A DNA stretch of 20,139 nucleotides from an uncultured Clostridiaceae bacterium (GCA_958402495.1 CATXTS010000020.1:1-20139); one strand, 5' to 3'; shown: positions 6,853 through 14,746, counted from the stretch's first letter. Made by a program: numbers and translations. Notes: generated from the sequence alone by a model not told the origin.

Positions 6853-7188
6853 ATGGAAGAAGCTTTAACCATAAAACAATTACAAAGTTGTATAAGACAG
6901 ATTGACCATAAACATGGTAGTGCAGAACAATATATGTTAAAACTGATGGAAGAAGTGGGAGAATTAGCAGAAGATGTTAGAAAGAACAAAAGAATGCAAG
7001 ATGGACAGATAAAGGGAAGCATGGAAGAAGAATTACAAGATGTCTTATATTATGTAGTCTGTTTAGCTAATTTCTACGATATAGATTTGGAGTCATGTAT
7101 TTATTTAAAAGAAGAACTAAATTGCCAAAAGTGGAATAGAAAGAATATGTTTTTAGAAAGGGAAAGAGGCGGAGAACATGAGAGCTAA
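6853..7188 (+). CDS. MazG-like nucleotide pyrophosphohydrolase
   Basis: A 111-residue all-alpha NTP pyrophosphohydrolase of the MazG superfamily, which converts (often non-canonical) NTPs or dNTPs to NMPs and pyrophosphate. The metal-binding motif is textbook: E34-x-x-E37 in KLMEEVGELAEDV and E60-x-x-D63 in EEELQDVLYYVVCLA. It is a single-domain protein of about 110 residues, unlike the two-domain E. coli MazG. AAAGGAGG precedes the ATG. The 3' end overlaps the next Nudix gene by 11 bases, so the two are probably translationally coupled. Context supports nucleotide-pool cleaning. Confidence 0.88.
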   Translation: MEEALTIKQLQSCIRQIDHKHGSAEQYMLKLMEEVGELAEDVRKNKRMQDGQIKGSMEEELQDVLYYVVCLANFYDIDLESCIYLKEELNCQKWNRKNMFLERERGGEHES

Positions 7189-7630
7189 ATTTGCAATATC
7201 AACTGCCTGCTATTTGTTTCAAGAAGATAAGGTATTGATGATTAAATTTGCAAAAAAATGGGGCAATAAATATGCACCAATAGGCGGAAAAATGCAAGAA
7301 GGAGAAACACCAACAGAATGCGTAATAAGAGAATTTAAAGAAGAGACAAATTTAGATTTGCTAAATCCCCAATTAAAAGGAATTGCTTATTGGCAAGACA
7401 AAGAGGAAGGCGTTATCTTTGTATATACAGCAACACGAGTTAAAGGAAACTTAAGAGAGTCAAATGAGGGAACATTAGAATGGATTAAATTAGAAGAGTT
7501 AGGTAATATACCACAATTTGAAATGAATCAAAAATTTAGTCAGCATTTATTAGAAGATGGTTTGTTTGAAGGTAAATTTGTTCTAAATGAAGATACAAAT
7601 GTAAAGGCTTATACCATTAGGAAAATGTAG
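7178..7630 (+). CDS. Nudix hydrolase (MutT-like)
   Basis: A 150-residue Nudix protein. The Nudix box lies at about residues 37-59 (GKMQEGE, then REFKEETNL) within APIGGKMQEGETPTECVI. The rest, GIAYWQDKEEGVIFVYTAT and GTLEWIKLEELGNIPQFE, is typical of 8-oxo-dGTP diphosphatase-like MutT/NudA proteins, in which a WI or WV followed by acidic residues closes the fold. Substrate preference for oxidised dGTP is plausible but not shown. GGCGGAG precedes the ATG, which lies inside the MazG-like gene. It is followed 35 bases later by the second HD gene. Confidence 0.9.
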   Translation: MRAKFAISTACYLFQEDKVLMIKFAKKWGNKYAPIGGKMQEGETPTECVIREFKEETNLDLLNPQLKGIAYWQDKEEGVIFVYTATRVKGNLRESNEGTLEWIKLEELGNIPQFEMNQKFSQHLLEDGLFEGKFVLNEDTNVKAYTIRKM

Positions 7631-7665
7631 TAGAAAGATTAAGATGATGAAAGGATGTACTAGAA

Positions 7666-8241
7666 ATGGAAGAAATTAATAGAATTTTAGAGCAAGAAAT
7701 AAAAAGAAGATGCGACAGCGAAGGGAATACTTTTGGACCAACTATATTTCATCATATTCAATCAGTAGAACAAAATGCCGCTTTTTTAGCAGATGAAATG
7801 TGTGGTGTTGATAAAGAAGTTGTCACAACAGCCGCATGGTTACATGATGTAGCTTCGATAACTGACAAACGATATTATGAAGAACATCATATTTATGGAG
7901 CACAAATAGCAGAGGATATGTTAAAAGAATTACATTATCCAGCAGAAAAGATACCTTTGGTAAAACAATGTATCTTAAATCATAGAGGAAGCGTTTTAAA
8001 GGAAAAGCTAAGTAAAGAGGAACAAATTGTAGCCGACGCGGATGCTATTTCTCATTTTGATAATGTGCCAGAATTGTTTTATCTAGCTTTTCATGTAAAA
8101 GGGTATGGTTATGAAGAAGGTAGAGATTTTGTAAAACATAAATTGGAAAGAAGTTATCATAAATTATCAGAAGAAAGTAAAAAAATATATCAAGAAAAAT
8201 ATCAAAAAGTGATGAAAATATTTGGAGAAGATAATGAGTAA
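7666..8241 (+). CDS. HD-domain phosphohydrolase
   Basis: A 191-residue cytosolic HD-domain protein, distinct in sequence from the one at 5262. Metal-ligand candidates are H29 or H30 (IFHHIQSVEQNA), H60-D61 (AAWLHDVASI), the histidines of EEHHIYGAQIAEDML and LNHRGS, and an aspartate in ADADAISHFDN. This resembles small uncharacterised HD hydrolases of the YedJ type. The likely activity is phosphate-ester or nucleotide hydrolysis; the substrate is unknown. AAAGGATG lies upstream of the ATG, and the last eight bases overlap the WYL regulator gene (ATGAGTAA). Confidence 0.85.
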   Translation: MEEINRILEQEIKRRCDSEGNTFGPTIFHHIQSVEQNAAFLADEMCGVDKEVVTTAAWLHDVASITDKRYYEEHHIYGAQIAEDMLKELHYPAEKIPLVKQCILNHRGSVLKEKLSKEEQIVADADAISHFDNVPELFYLAFHVKGYGYEEGRDFVKHKLERSYHKLSEESKKIYQEKYQKVMKIFGEDNE

Positions 8242-8878
8242 AGTAGCAAATATGTTAAATATGGTAGAATATCTACAAGATGGAAAATTACATTCTATTG
8301 CAGAGATTTCTAACAAGTTAGAAGTTACACCTAGAATGATTAGACAATATAAAGTAGAATTAGAACAAGCAGGCATTTATATCACTTCTATAACTGGAAA
8401 ATATGGTGGTTATCAATTAGAAAAAGAAAAGAATCATATAGATGTGGGCTTAACTAATAAAGATATTTGTGTTTTAGAAAAGGTAGAGGAAGATATAAAA
8501 GAATTTTCCATGCAAGAAGATTATAAAAGGGTGATACAAAGAATAAGAAATGCCTATCTAAAGAATGATAGGGAGCAAGATTGTAAGAAATTAGAAGAAC
8601 TAAAAAGCCATACTAAGACAACCATAGAAGATATTTATATGGTTATGAGAAAAGCAATTTATCAAAAATGTAAAGTACAAATTGAATATCATTCCATAAA
8701 TACTAATATCACTAAACGTATCATTCATCCAGCAGAGTTATTTCAATATAAACAGCAATGGCATGTGGCAGCTTTTTGTGAATTAAGAAGAGAAATAAGG
8801 CTTTTTAAATTAGAAAACATCCTACAATATACAATATTGCCAGAAATATATGATGAAGATATGCCAATAAGTAAATAA
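8234..8878 (+). CDS. HTH-WYL transcriptional regulator
   Basis: A 214-residue regulator. The N-terminal winged helix-turn-helix (about residues 4-60: HSIAEISNKLEVTPRMIRQYK, then GIYITSITGKYGGYQL) is followed by a linker and a WYL domain (about 130-205), with KVQIEYHS, HPAELFQYKQQWHVAAFCE and REIRLFKLENI. WYL domains sense ligands, in several cases single-stranded DNA or nucleic-acid damage signals, as in PafBC and DriD. The ATG at 8234 is chosen over 8222 because GGAGAAGATA precedes it and it overlaps the HD gene stop. It is shorter than the roughly 300-residue WYL regulators because it lacks the C-terminal WCX extension. As the last gene of the repair operon it may control the operon or related genes; the target is unknown. 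Confidence 0.82.
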   Translation: MSKVANMLNMVEYLQDGKLHSIAEISNKLEVTPRMIRQYKVELEQAGIYITSITGKYGGYQLEKEKNHIDVGLTNKDICVLEKVEEDIKEFSMQEDYKRVIQRIRNAYLKNDREQDCKKLEELKSHTKTTIEDIYMVMRKAIYQKCKVQIEYHSINTNITKRIIHPAELFQYKQQWHVAAFCELRREIRLFKLENILQYTILPEIYDEDMPISK

Positions 8879-8893
8879 TGTGATAAAAATAAT

Positions 8894-8935
8894 GCCTCAA
8901 TATATGGTATACTAAAACTATATAGAGAGGCTTTT
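8894..8935 (+). terminator. Intrinsic terminator after the repair operon
   Basis: A hairpin with GCCTC (8894-8898) paired to GAGGC (8927-8931), continued after a 2x2 internal loop by TATATGG with CTATATA, and followed by TTTTAT. It lies 16 bases after the WYL gene and ends the operon before the Ham1-like gene. Confidence 0.6.
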
Positions 8936-8981
8936 ATAATGCAAATAACAAATAAATTAGATTTAAATATGGGAGGGAAAA

Positions 8982-9551
8982 ATGAGAGAGATTGTATTTG
9001 TAACACATAACAAAGGAAAAATAGCATCTGCTAAAAAAGATTTACAAGGAGTAGATTTGCAAATTTTTAAATATGAATTGGAAGAACCTAGAAGTGATAA
9101 CGTTTCTTATATTTCTGAGGCCAAAGTTAGACAAGCATATGAAATAGTAAAGAAGCCATGTATATCTATAGATTGTGGATTCTTTATAGATGCCTTGCAT
9201 GGTTTCCCAAAAGCATTTGTAAATTTTGCACTAGATACTATTGGAATAGCTGGAATTTTAAAATTAATGGAGAAAGAAGAAAATCGAAAGTGTAGATTTC
9301 AAGAATGTTTATCTTACTATGATGGTGTACAATTAAAACAATTTATGGGAGTTCATGAAGGAATGTTATCAGAAAAGATAGTAGGACAAGATACAGATAA
9401 AAAATGGTCAGATTTATGGTATATTTTTATACCACACGGTTATTTAAAAACACTAGCACAGATGACAGAGGAAGAAAGAAAACAAAGGTCAGAAAATAAG
9501 AAAGAAAAAAGTCCCTTGCAACAATTTGCTACTTGGTATCAAAAAAATTGA
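8982..9551 (+). CDS. Ham1/RdgB-like non-canonical purine NTP pyrophosphatase
   Basis: A 189-residue member of the Ham1/RdgB (ITPase) family, which hydrolyses ITP, dITP and XTP to monophosphates and so keeps hypoxanthine and xanthine out of DNA. The nucleotide-binding start is IVFVTHNKGKIASAKKDL; the central motif is SIDCGFFIDALHGFPKAFVNF, corresponding to the family's D-S/C-G-L...NGxPG region; the end is SPLQQFATWY. The canonical ADDSGL and PG residues are replaced (IDCGFF, GFPKA), so it belongs to a diverged branch and its specificity may differ. GGGAGGG precedes the ATG. It sits after the terminator at 8894, so it may use its own promoter, which I could not place firmly. Confidence 0.82.
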   Translation: MREIVFVTHNKGKIASAKKDLQGVDLQIFKYELEEPRSDNVSYISEAKVRQAYEIVKKPCISIDCGFFIDALHGFPKAFVNFALDTIGIAGILKLMEKEENRKCRFQECLSYYDGVQLKQFMGVHEGMLSEKIVGQDTDKKWSDLWYIFIPHGYLKTLAQMTEEERKQRSENKKEKSPLQQFATWYQKN

Positions 9552-9636
9552 CATAAAGTAGAAGGAAGTGGCATATAATAGAATAGGTGGTTTTGTACAT
9601 AAAGCAGATAGTAAAACAAAATAGGAGGACAAGAAG

Positions 9637-9945
9637 ATGAAAAAAGGGACAGAAAGTATATTGCACTTTTGTTATGAAATTCGGTTACGCATTAGTGTTA
9701 CAGGAAAACTAGAATTTCTATACATGCGTACAGATTCTGGAAAGTATTTATATTATAGTAGGAAGCAGATACGGATAAGCTTGCAAGAGGAAGAAGAAAA
9801 AGAAAACTTAAAGCAGGTGGTCAGAGCAATTGCTTTTATGCATCCAGGAGAAAGAAAACAGTTATTTCGAATATTAGAGCATAATGATTCCGAAATGCAT
9901 TCATTGTTTAGCCAAATTTGGCAAGAAGTGCTAGAGGAATTATAA
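9637..9945 (+). CDS. Protein of unknown function
   Basis: A 102-residue protein that I do not recognise. It has no signal peptide or membrane segment. The N-terminal half looks beta-rich (YEIRLRISVTGKLEFLYMRTD, then GKYLYYSRKQIRIS). The C-terminal half is helical and acidic (EEEEKENLKQVVRAIAFMHPG, then HSLFSQIWQEVLEEL). TAGGAGGAC stands before the ATG, and a strong terminator follows at 9961, so it looks like a real gene. Its codon use is unusual: it contains the only two in-frame CGG codons outside the two frameshift sites (9682 and 9772), and several other CGN arginines. That may mark a recently acquired or weakly expressed gene. Confidence 0.6.
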   Translation: MKKGTESILHFCYEIRLRISVTGKLEFLYMRTDSGKYLYYSRKQIRISLQEEEEKENLKQVVRAIAFMHPGERKQLFRILEHNDSEMHSLFSQIWQEVLEEL

Positions 9946-9960
9946 AAAAGTACTATCATT

Positions 9961-9996
9961 AAGAGGAGAAGACAATTGGCTTTTCCTCTTTTTTTG
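9961..9996 (+). terminator. Intrinsic terminator
   Basis: Stem AAGAGGAGAAG (9961-9971) with CTTTTCCTCTT (9980-9990), 11 pairs including one G-U, an 8-base loop and a T-run at 9986-9995. It starts 16 bases after the unknown gene and separates it from the ABC-FtsX operon. Confidence 0.85.
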
Positions 9997-10070
9997 CCAG
10001 AAACTATAGTAAAAAACTAGAAATTATGATAGGATAATAACAAATAAACCTTTGAAAAAAGGAGGAAAGA

Positions 10071-10772
10071 ATGGCTTATATAGAATTTAAAAATGTAGTG
10101 AAAGAATATAAAATGGGGGAAATTGTAATTAAGGCATTAGACCATACCAATTTTTCAATTAATAAAGGAGAATTGGTCGTCATTGTAGGACCTAGTGGTG
10201 CTGGTAAAACAACCACTTTAAATATTTTAGGGGGAATGGATAGTGCTAGTTTAGGAGAAGTCTGGGTAGATGGTAAGGAAGTAACTAAGTTAAAAAATAA
10301 AGAGTTAATTAAATATAGAAGAGAAGATATTGGATTTGTATTTCAATTTTATAATTTAGTACAAAACTTAACCGCTATTGAAAATGTAGAACTAGCAACG
10401 CAAATTTGTAAAGACTCATTGGACCCTCATGAAGTCATGAAAAAAGTAGGATTACAAGAAAGAGAGAAAAATTTTCCTTCTCAGTTATCAGGAGGAGAAC
10501 AACAAAGAGTGGCGATTGCAAGGGCCATTGCTAAGAACCCTAAATTATTACTTTGTGATGAACCAACAGGTGCTTTAGACTATAAGACTGGAAAACAAAT
10601 TCTACAATTATTACAAGATACTTGCAGAAAAGAAAATATGACGGTTTTAATTATTACGCATAATACGGCCTTGGCACCAATGGCAGATAAAGTAATTCAT
10701 TTTAAAAATGGAACCGCTGAAAAGATACAAATCAATGAACATCCTATACCTGTAGAACAAATAGAATGGTAA
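10071..10772 (+). CDS. ABC transporter ATP-binding protein (MacB/LolD type)
   Basis: A 233-residue ATPase that energises the adjacent FtsX-like permease. Walker A is VGPSGAGKTTTLN (near residues 39-51), the Q-loop is GFVFQFYNLV, the signature is LSGGEQQRVAIARAI, Walker B plus D-loop is LLLCDEPTGALD, and the switch histidine is in IITHN. The LSGGEQQR and DEPTGALD pattern is that of the MacB/LolD/FtsE branch, which drives mechanotransmission or lipoprotein and peptide export rather than import. AAAAAAGGAGG precedes the ATG. The permease gene starts 18 bases downstream, so the two are one operon. Substrate unknown. Confidence 0.93.
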   Translation: MAYIEFKNVVKEYKMGEIVIKALDHTNFSINKGELVVIVGPSGAGKTTTLNILGGMDSASLGEVWVDGKEVTKLKNKELIKYRREDIGFVFQFYNLVQNLTAIENVELATQICKDSLDPHEVMKKVGLQEREKNFPSQLSGGEQQRVAIARAIAKNPKLLLCDEPTGALDYKTGKQILQLLQDTCRKENMTVLIITHNTALAPMADKVIHFKNGTAEKIQINEHPIPVEQIEW

Positions 10773-10790
10773 GAAAGGACTGAAAAAATA

Positions 10791-13700
10791 GTGAAAAAAG
10801 CTCTATTAAAGGATAGTTTTAAAGAAATCCGAAATACCTATAAACGATTTATATCCATTCTTTTAATGGCTTTTTTAGGTGTAGGCTTTTTTGCAGGAAT
10901 TAGAGCAACAAGCCCAGATATGATAGATACCATTGACCAGTATTATATATGGCAACAAGTATATGATATAGAAGTTCTTTCTACACTAGGTTTAACCGGG
11001 GAAGATTTAGAAGCCTTAAGCCAAGTAGAAGGGGTAGAAGAAGCATATGGCTATCATAGCCAAGATGGAATCTTAAAAATAGAAGATACAGAGTTTGTAG
11101 CAAAAGTGATGGAACTAGCTTTGGTGAATGCACCTAAATTATTAGAAGGTCGTATGCCTCAAGAAAAACAAGAGTGCTTAGTAGAACAAGAATTCTGCAC
11201 ACGTGCTAATAAGCAAATAGGAGATTGGATAGAAGTAAAAGTATCCAATGAAGAAAATCGTATCCAAGAAACAAAAATGCAAATTGTAGGTACCATGCAA
11301 AGTCCACTCTATATTTCAAGAGATAAAGGAAGTAGTCAATTAGGTTCTGGAAAAGTAGATTATTTAATATATACACCTTCAGAAAATATAGATGCTTCTC
11401 TATTTACGAGTATCTATATAACGATAAAACAGGATGAAAATCTACAGACAGGTAGTAAAGCCTATGAAGATAAAATAGAAAAAGTAAAAAATCAGATAAA
11501 ACAGATTCAAGAAGAAAGACAAATAGCAAGATATAAACAAGTTGTAGGAGAAGCAACAGAAGAATTAAATACGGCAAAACAAGAATTAGAAACACAAAAA
11601 CAAGAAGCACAAGAAAAATTACAAAAGGCACAAGATACTTTAGAGGCTAGTAAACTAGAAGTGGAAAAAGGAAAGCAGGAACTAGCTAAAAATAGACAAA
11701 CAATGAATAAGCAATTTTCAGAAGCTGAAAAACAATTGCAACAAGCTAAAAGCACAATAAGCCAGAAAGAACAAAATTTAAAAACAATGCAGGAAACAGT
11801 AAAGACACAGATTGCACAAGCACAGCAAGCCAAAGAAGAACAACAGGCAAATTTAGAAACAGTAAAGCAAGGGATACAAACTCTAGAAAAACAATATGCA
11901 GAAATAGAAAAGCAGTTACAAAATGCAAATTTAACACAGGAACAAAAGGAAGCATTAGAGAAAACAAAGCAAACTTTGCAAGCACAAAAGCAAACATTAC
12001 AGGCACAAAAAACACAATTAGAAGGTGTTATTTCACAAATAGAGAAACAGATACAAACAGCAAATACGCAGCTACAGGCAGGAGAAGAACAACTGCAAGA
12101 TGCCAAAGCACAGATAGCAAAACAAGAACAACAATTCAAAAGTGGTAAGCAGACAGCACAAAAAGAAATACAGAAGATATCTTCCAAATTAGAACAAGCG
12201 CAAGAACAAATAACACAAGGAGAACAGGAATTAGCTAAAGAGAAAAAAGCCTATGAAGATAAAATTAAAGAAGCAGAAGGTAAGTTATTAGATGCACAAA
12301 ATGAAATAGATAAGATAGAACATCCTAAATGGTATATTCTAGATAGACAGTCTAATACAGGTTACCACAGTTTTATACAAGATACAAAAAGTATTGAGAA
12401 TATCGGAAAAATCTTTCCATTGGTATTTTTCATTATTGCAACATTAATTTCTTTGACTTCAATGACCAGAATGGTAGAAGAACAAAGAGTGCAAATTGGA
12501 ACATTAAAAGCGTTAGGTTATTCTAAATTACAAGTAGCTTTAAAATATATTATATACGCTAGTGTAGCTTGTTTAGTAGGCGGATTTTTAGGTATGTGTA
12601 TAGGTTTTGTATTACTACCTAACATTATTTGGATGATGTATAGTATGATGTACACGATTTCTGATATTTGTTTAAGTTTTAATTGGTATTATGCTATTTT
12701 AGGTTTAGGATTAGCTAGCCTTTGTATTATTGGAGCTACTGTGTATGCAGCAACATTAGCTTTAAAAGATACCCCAGCACAGTTAATGAGACCAAAATCG
12801 CCAAAAGCCGGAAAGCGTGTTTTATTAGAAAGAATTCCTTTTATTTGGAAGAAGCTAAGCTTTACTAAAAAAGTAACTGTTAGAAATATCTTTCGCTATA
12901 AAAAAAGATTTTTAATGACGATTATTGGTATTGCAGGTTGTACATCTTTAATTTTAGCAGGATTTGGTGTTAAAGATGCTATTTCTGCTATTTTACCTAA
13001 TCAATATGAACAGGTATATCATTATGATATGCAAATTAGTCTGCAAAATGGGTTGGAGGAAAGTAGTAAACAAGTTATATTAGAAAAGATATTACAAAAA
13101 GAAGAAATTAGTCAAATAGTGGAAACTTATATGGTAGCAGGTACATTGAAAAAAGGGGACCAACAAGAAGATGTACAAATCATAGTTCCTCAAAAAGTAG
13201 AAGAATTAAATACGGTAATTGAGCTAAAAGATGCTAAGACAAAACAAAGCGTTTCTTTGACGAATGATAAAATCCTCATTACAGATAAAGTAGCACAACT
13301 GCTGGGCGTTAAAAAAGGAGATACCATTCTTCTAAAAGATAGCAATCAAGTGGAAAAAACATTAGAAATTTCAGATGTAGTAGAAAATTACATTTCTCAT
13401 TATGTCTATATGTCGAAAGAATTGTATGAAAGTATATATGGCTCTTATCATACGAATATGGTGTTTACACAAAATCAGGAAATAACAGAAGAACAAGAAA
13501 AAACTTTGGCCAAAGATTTATTAAAAGAGGAAGAGATAACAGCAGTATCGACCACCTCTCATATAAAAGGCTTGATGGATGATATGATGAACTCTTTAAA
13601 TTATGTAGTGATTATATTAATTGTATCAGCTGGTTTACTTGCTTTTGTTGTACTATATAATTTATCCAATGTCAATATAAGTGAACGTATTAGAGAACTG

Positions 13701-13997
13701 GCTACAATTAAGGTATTAGGTTTTTATGATAAAGAAGTGTATAGCTACGTGACTAGAGAAACGGTTATTTTAACACTGATTGGTACAGCATTAGGCTTAC
13801 TAGGTGGTTTTTGCTTAAATTATTTTATCATAGGTACTTGTGAAATCAATATGCTACGATTTACCAAAACGATACAACCTATTAGTTATGTTTATGCGGT
13901 TATTATTACATTGTTATTTACGATTATTGTCAATATAGTAACTTATTTTAGTTTAAAGAAGATTGATATGATAGAAAGCTTAAAGAGTGTGGAATAA
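10791..13997 (+). CDS. FtsX-like ABC permease with long coiled coil
   Basis: A 1068-residue permease starting at GTG (AAGAAAGGAC ends ten bases upstream). The order is: an N-terminal membrane helix (about 18-40), an extracytoplasmic region, a glutamine/lysine/glutamate-rich coiled coil of about 290 residues (about 222-513), the segment PKWYILDRQSNTGYHSF, a first FtsX core (about 540-660, containing MTRMVEEQRVQIGTLKALGY), a membrane helix near 705, a second extracytoplasmic domain, and a second FtsX core (about 930-1060, with RIRELATIKVLGFYDKEV). Permeases with this layout are known in Firmicutes. They pair with MacB-type ATPases, transmit motion across the membrane and often do not transport a solute through the bilayer. 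The coiled coil should project into or beyond the cell wall. The partner and substrate are unknown. Confidence 0.9.
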   Translation: MKKALLKDSFKEIRNTYKRFISILLMAFLGVGFFAGIRATSPDMIDTIDQYYIWQQVYDIEVLSTLGLTGEDLEALSQVEGVEEAYGYHSQDGILKIEDTEFVAKVMELALVNAPKLLEGRMPQEKQECLVEQEFCTRANKQIGDWIEVKVSNEENRIQETKMQIVGTMQSPLYISRDKGSSQLGSGKVDYLIYTPSENIDASLFTSIYITIKQDENLQTGSKAYEDKIEKVKNQIKQIQEERQIARYKQVVGEATEELNTAKQELETQKQEAQEKLQKAQDTLEASKLEVEKGKQELAKNRQTMNKQFSEAEKQLQQAKSTISQKEQNLKTMQETVKTQIAQAQQAKEEQQANLETVKQGIQTLEKQYAEIEKQLQNANLTQEQKEALEKTKQTLQAQKQTLQAQKTQLEGVISQIEKQIQTANTQLQAGEEQLQDAKAQIAKQEQQFKSGKQTAQKEIQKISSKLEQAQEQITQGEQELAKEKKAYEDKIKEAEGKLLDAQNEIDKIEHPKWYILDRQSNTGYHSFIQDTKSIENIGKIFPLVFFIIATLISLTSMTRMVEEQRVQIGTLKALGYSKLQVALKYIIYASVACLVGGFLGMCIGFVLLPNIIWMMYSMMYTISDICLSFNWYYAILGLGLASLCIIGATVYAATLALKDTPAQLMRPKSPKAGKRVLLERIPFIWKKLSFTKKVTVRNIFRYKKRFLMTIIGIAGCTSLILAGFGVKDAISAILPNQYEQVYHYDMQISLQNGLEESSKQVILEKILQKEEISQIVETYMVAGTLKKGDQQEDVQIIVPQKVEELNTVIELKDAKTKQSVSLTNDKILITDKVAQLLGVKKGDTILLKDSNQVEKTLEISDVVENYISHYVYMSKELYESIYGSYHTNMVFTQNQEITEEQEKTLAKDLLKEEEITAVSTTSHIKGLMDDMMNSLNYVVIILIVSAGLLAFVVLYNLSNVNISERIRELATIKVLGFYDKEVYSYVTRETVILTLIGTALGLLGGFCLNYFIIGTCEINMLRFTKTIQPISYVYAVIITLLFTIIVNIVTYFSLKKIDMIESLKSVE

Positions 13998-14012
13998 AAG
14001 AAAGGATAAACT

Positions 14013-14693
14013 ATGGAAGAATTTGATTGGAAAGAAAAGGTGGAGAATAAAGAAGAAAAAATACAATTAGCTAAAAAGATGGCACAAAGGGTAAAGGAAG
14101 GAGAAACCATAGGATTTGGCTCTGGTTCTACTTCTTACCTAACCGTTTTAGAAATTGGTAAGAAAGTGAAAGAAGAAAATCTACATATTCAAGCAGTACC
14201 AACTTCTACGATTATAGAAAATGTATGCCATGAACTAGAAATACCAGTGGTTACTTTAGAAGGACACACACTAAATTGGTGTTTCGATGGAGCAGATGAG
14301 GTGGATAATCAGCACTGGATGATAAAAGGGATGGGTGCTGCGCTATTTAGAGAAAAGTTAAATATGGTGAATTGTAAAGAAAATTATATTCTAGTGGATG
14401 ATACCAAATGGGTATCTCCATTAGGACAAAGACATCCTATTCCTATAGAATGTCATAAACTGGCAGTTTCCTATGTTATGAAAGAAGTAAAAAAATTAGG
14501 GGCTACCCGAGTGGAATTAAGAATGTCTAAGAATACGGATCAACCTCTTATAACCGATAATGGAAATGTTATCATACATGCGTGGTTTGATAACATAGAA
14601 GAGTCTTTGGAAAAGCAATTAAAACAAATTGTAGGCGTTATAGAGACTGGTTTATTTATAGGTTATCAGGTACAAATAATTACAGGAGCATAA
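14013..14693 (+). CDS. rpiA: Ribose-5-phosphate isomerase A
   Basis: A 226-residue enzyme that interconverts ribose 5-phosphate and ribulose 5-phosphate in the pentose phosphate pathway, supplying ribose for nucleotides. Motifs in order: GFGSGST (phosphate binding, near residues 34-40), VPTST, DGADEVD (92-98, with the catalytic aspartate region), KGMGAALFREK, LVDDTKWV, HPIPIE, and ITDNGNVIIHAWF. Many RpiA proteins have KGxGGAL and DNGNxIxD, so GAAL and IIHAW are mild departures. AAAGGAT precedes the ATG, 15 bases after the permease stop, so it appears to be the last gene of the ABC operon, although no functional link is obvious. Confidence 0.93.
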   Translation: MEEFDWKEKVENKEEKIQLAKKMAQRVKEGETIGFGSGSTSYLTVLEIGKKVKEENLHIQAVPTSTIIENVCHELEIPVVTLEGHTLNWCFDGADEVDNQHWMIKGMGAALFREKLNMVNCKENYILVDDTKWVSPLGQRHPIPIECHKLAVSYVMKEVKKLGATRVELRMSKNTDQPLITDNGNVIIHAWFDNIEESLEKQLKQIVGVIETGLFIGYQVQIITGA

Positions 14694-14696
14694 AAG

Positions 14697-14739
14697 AAAA
14701 AGAATATCCTATTTTTGATTGTAATAGGGTATTCTTTTT
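14697..14739. terminator. Bidirectional intrinsic terminator between rpiA and the spore protein gene
   Basis: A 17-bp stem (14697-14713 with 14723-14739, one G-U pair) and a 9-base loop. The A-run and T-run at the two ends let it work in both directions. It starts four bases after rpiA and lies eight bases beyond the stop of the convergent gene. Confidence 0.9.
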
Positions 14740-14746
14740 CCTGTTT

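Noticed and set aside
8908..8913. TATACT as a -10 box for the Ham1-like gene.
   Set aside because: No suitable -35 box lies 16-18 bases upstream, and the hexamer falls in the loop region of the terminator hairpin.
9548..9579. TTGACA and TATAAT hexamers before the unknown gene at 9637.
   Set aside because: The spacer is 20 bases, too long for a good sigma-A promoter, and the -35 box overlaps the stop codon of the Ham1-like gene. Possible but not supported enough to list.
11507..12187. A 226-residue cysteine-rich open frame on the minus strand, plus similar ones at 11404-11631 and 11746-12015.
   Set aside because: They are antisense shadows of the glutamine-rich coiled coil of the FtsX-like permease: CAA/CAG-rich sequence reads as Leu, Val or Cys codons without stops. 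They have no ribosome binding site or family resemblance.
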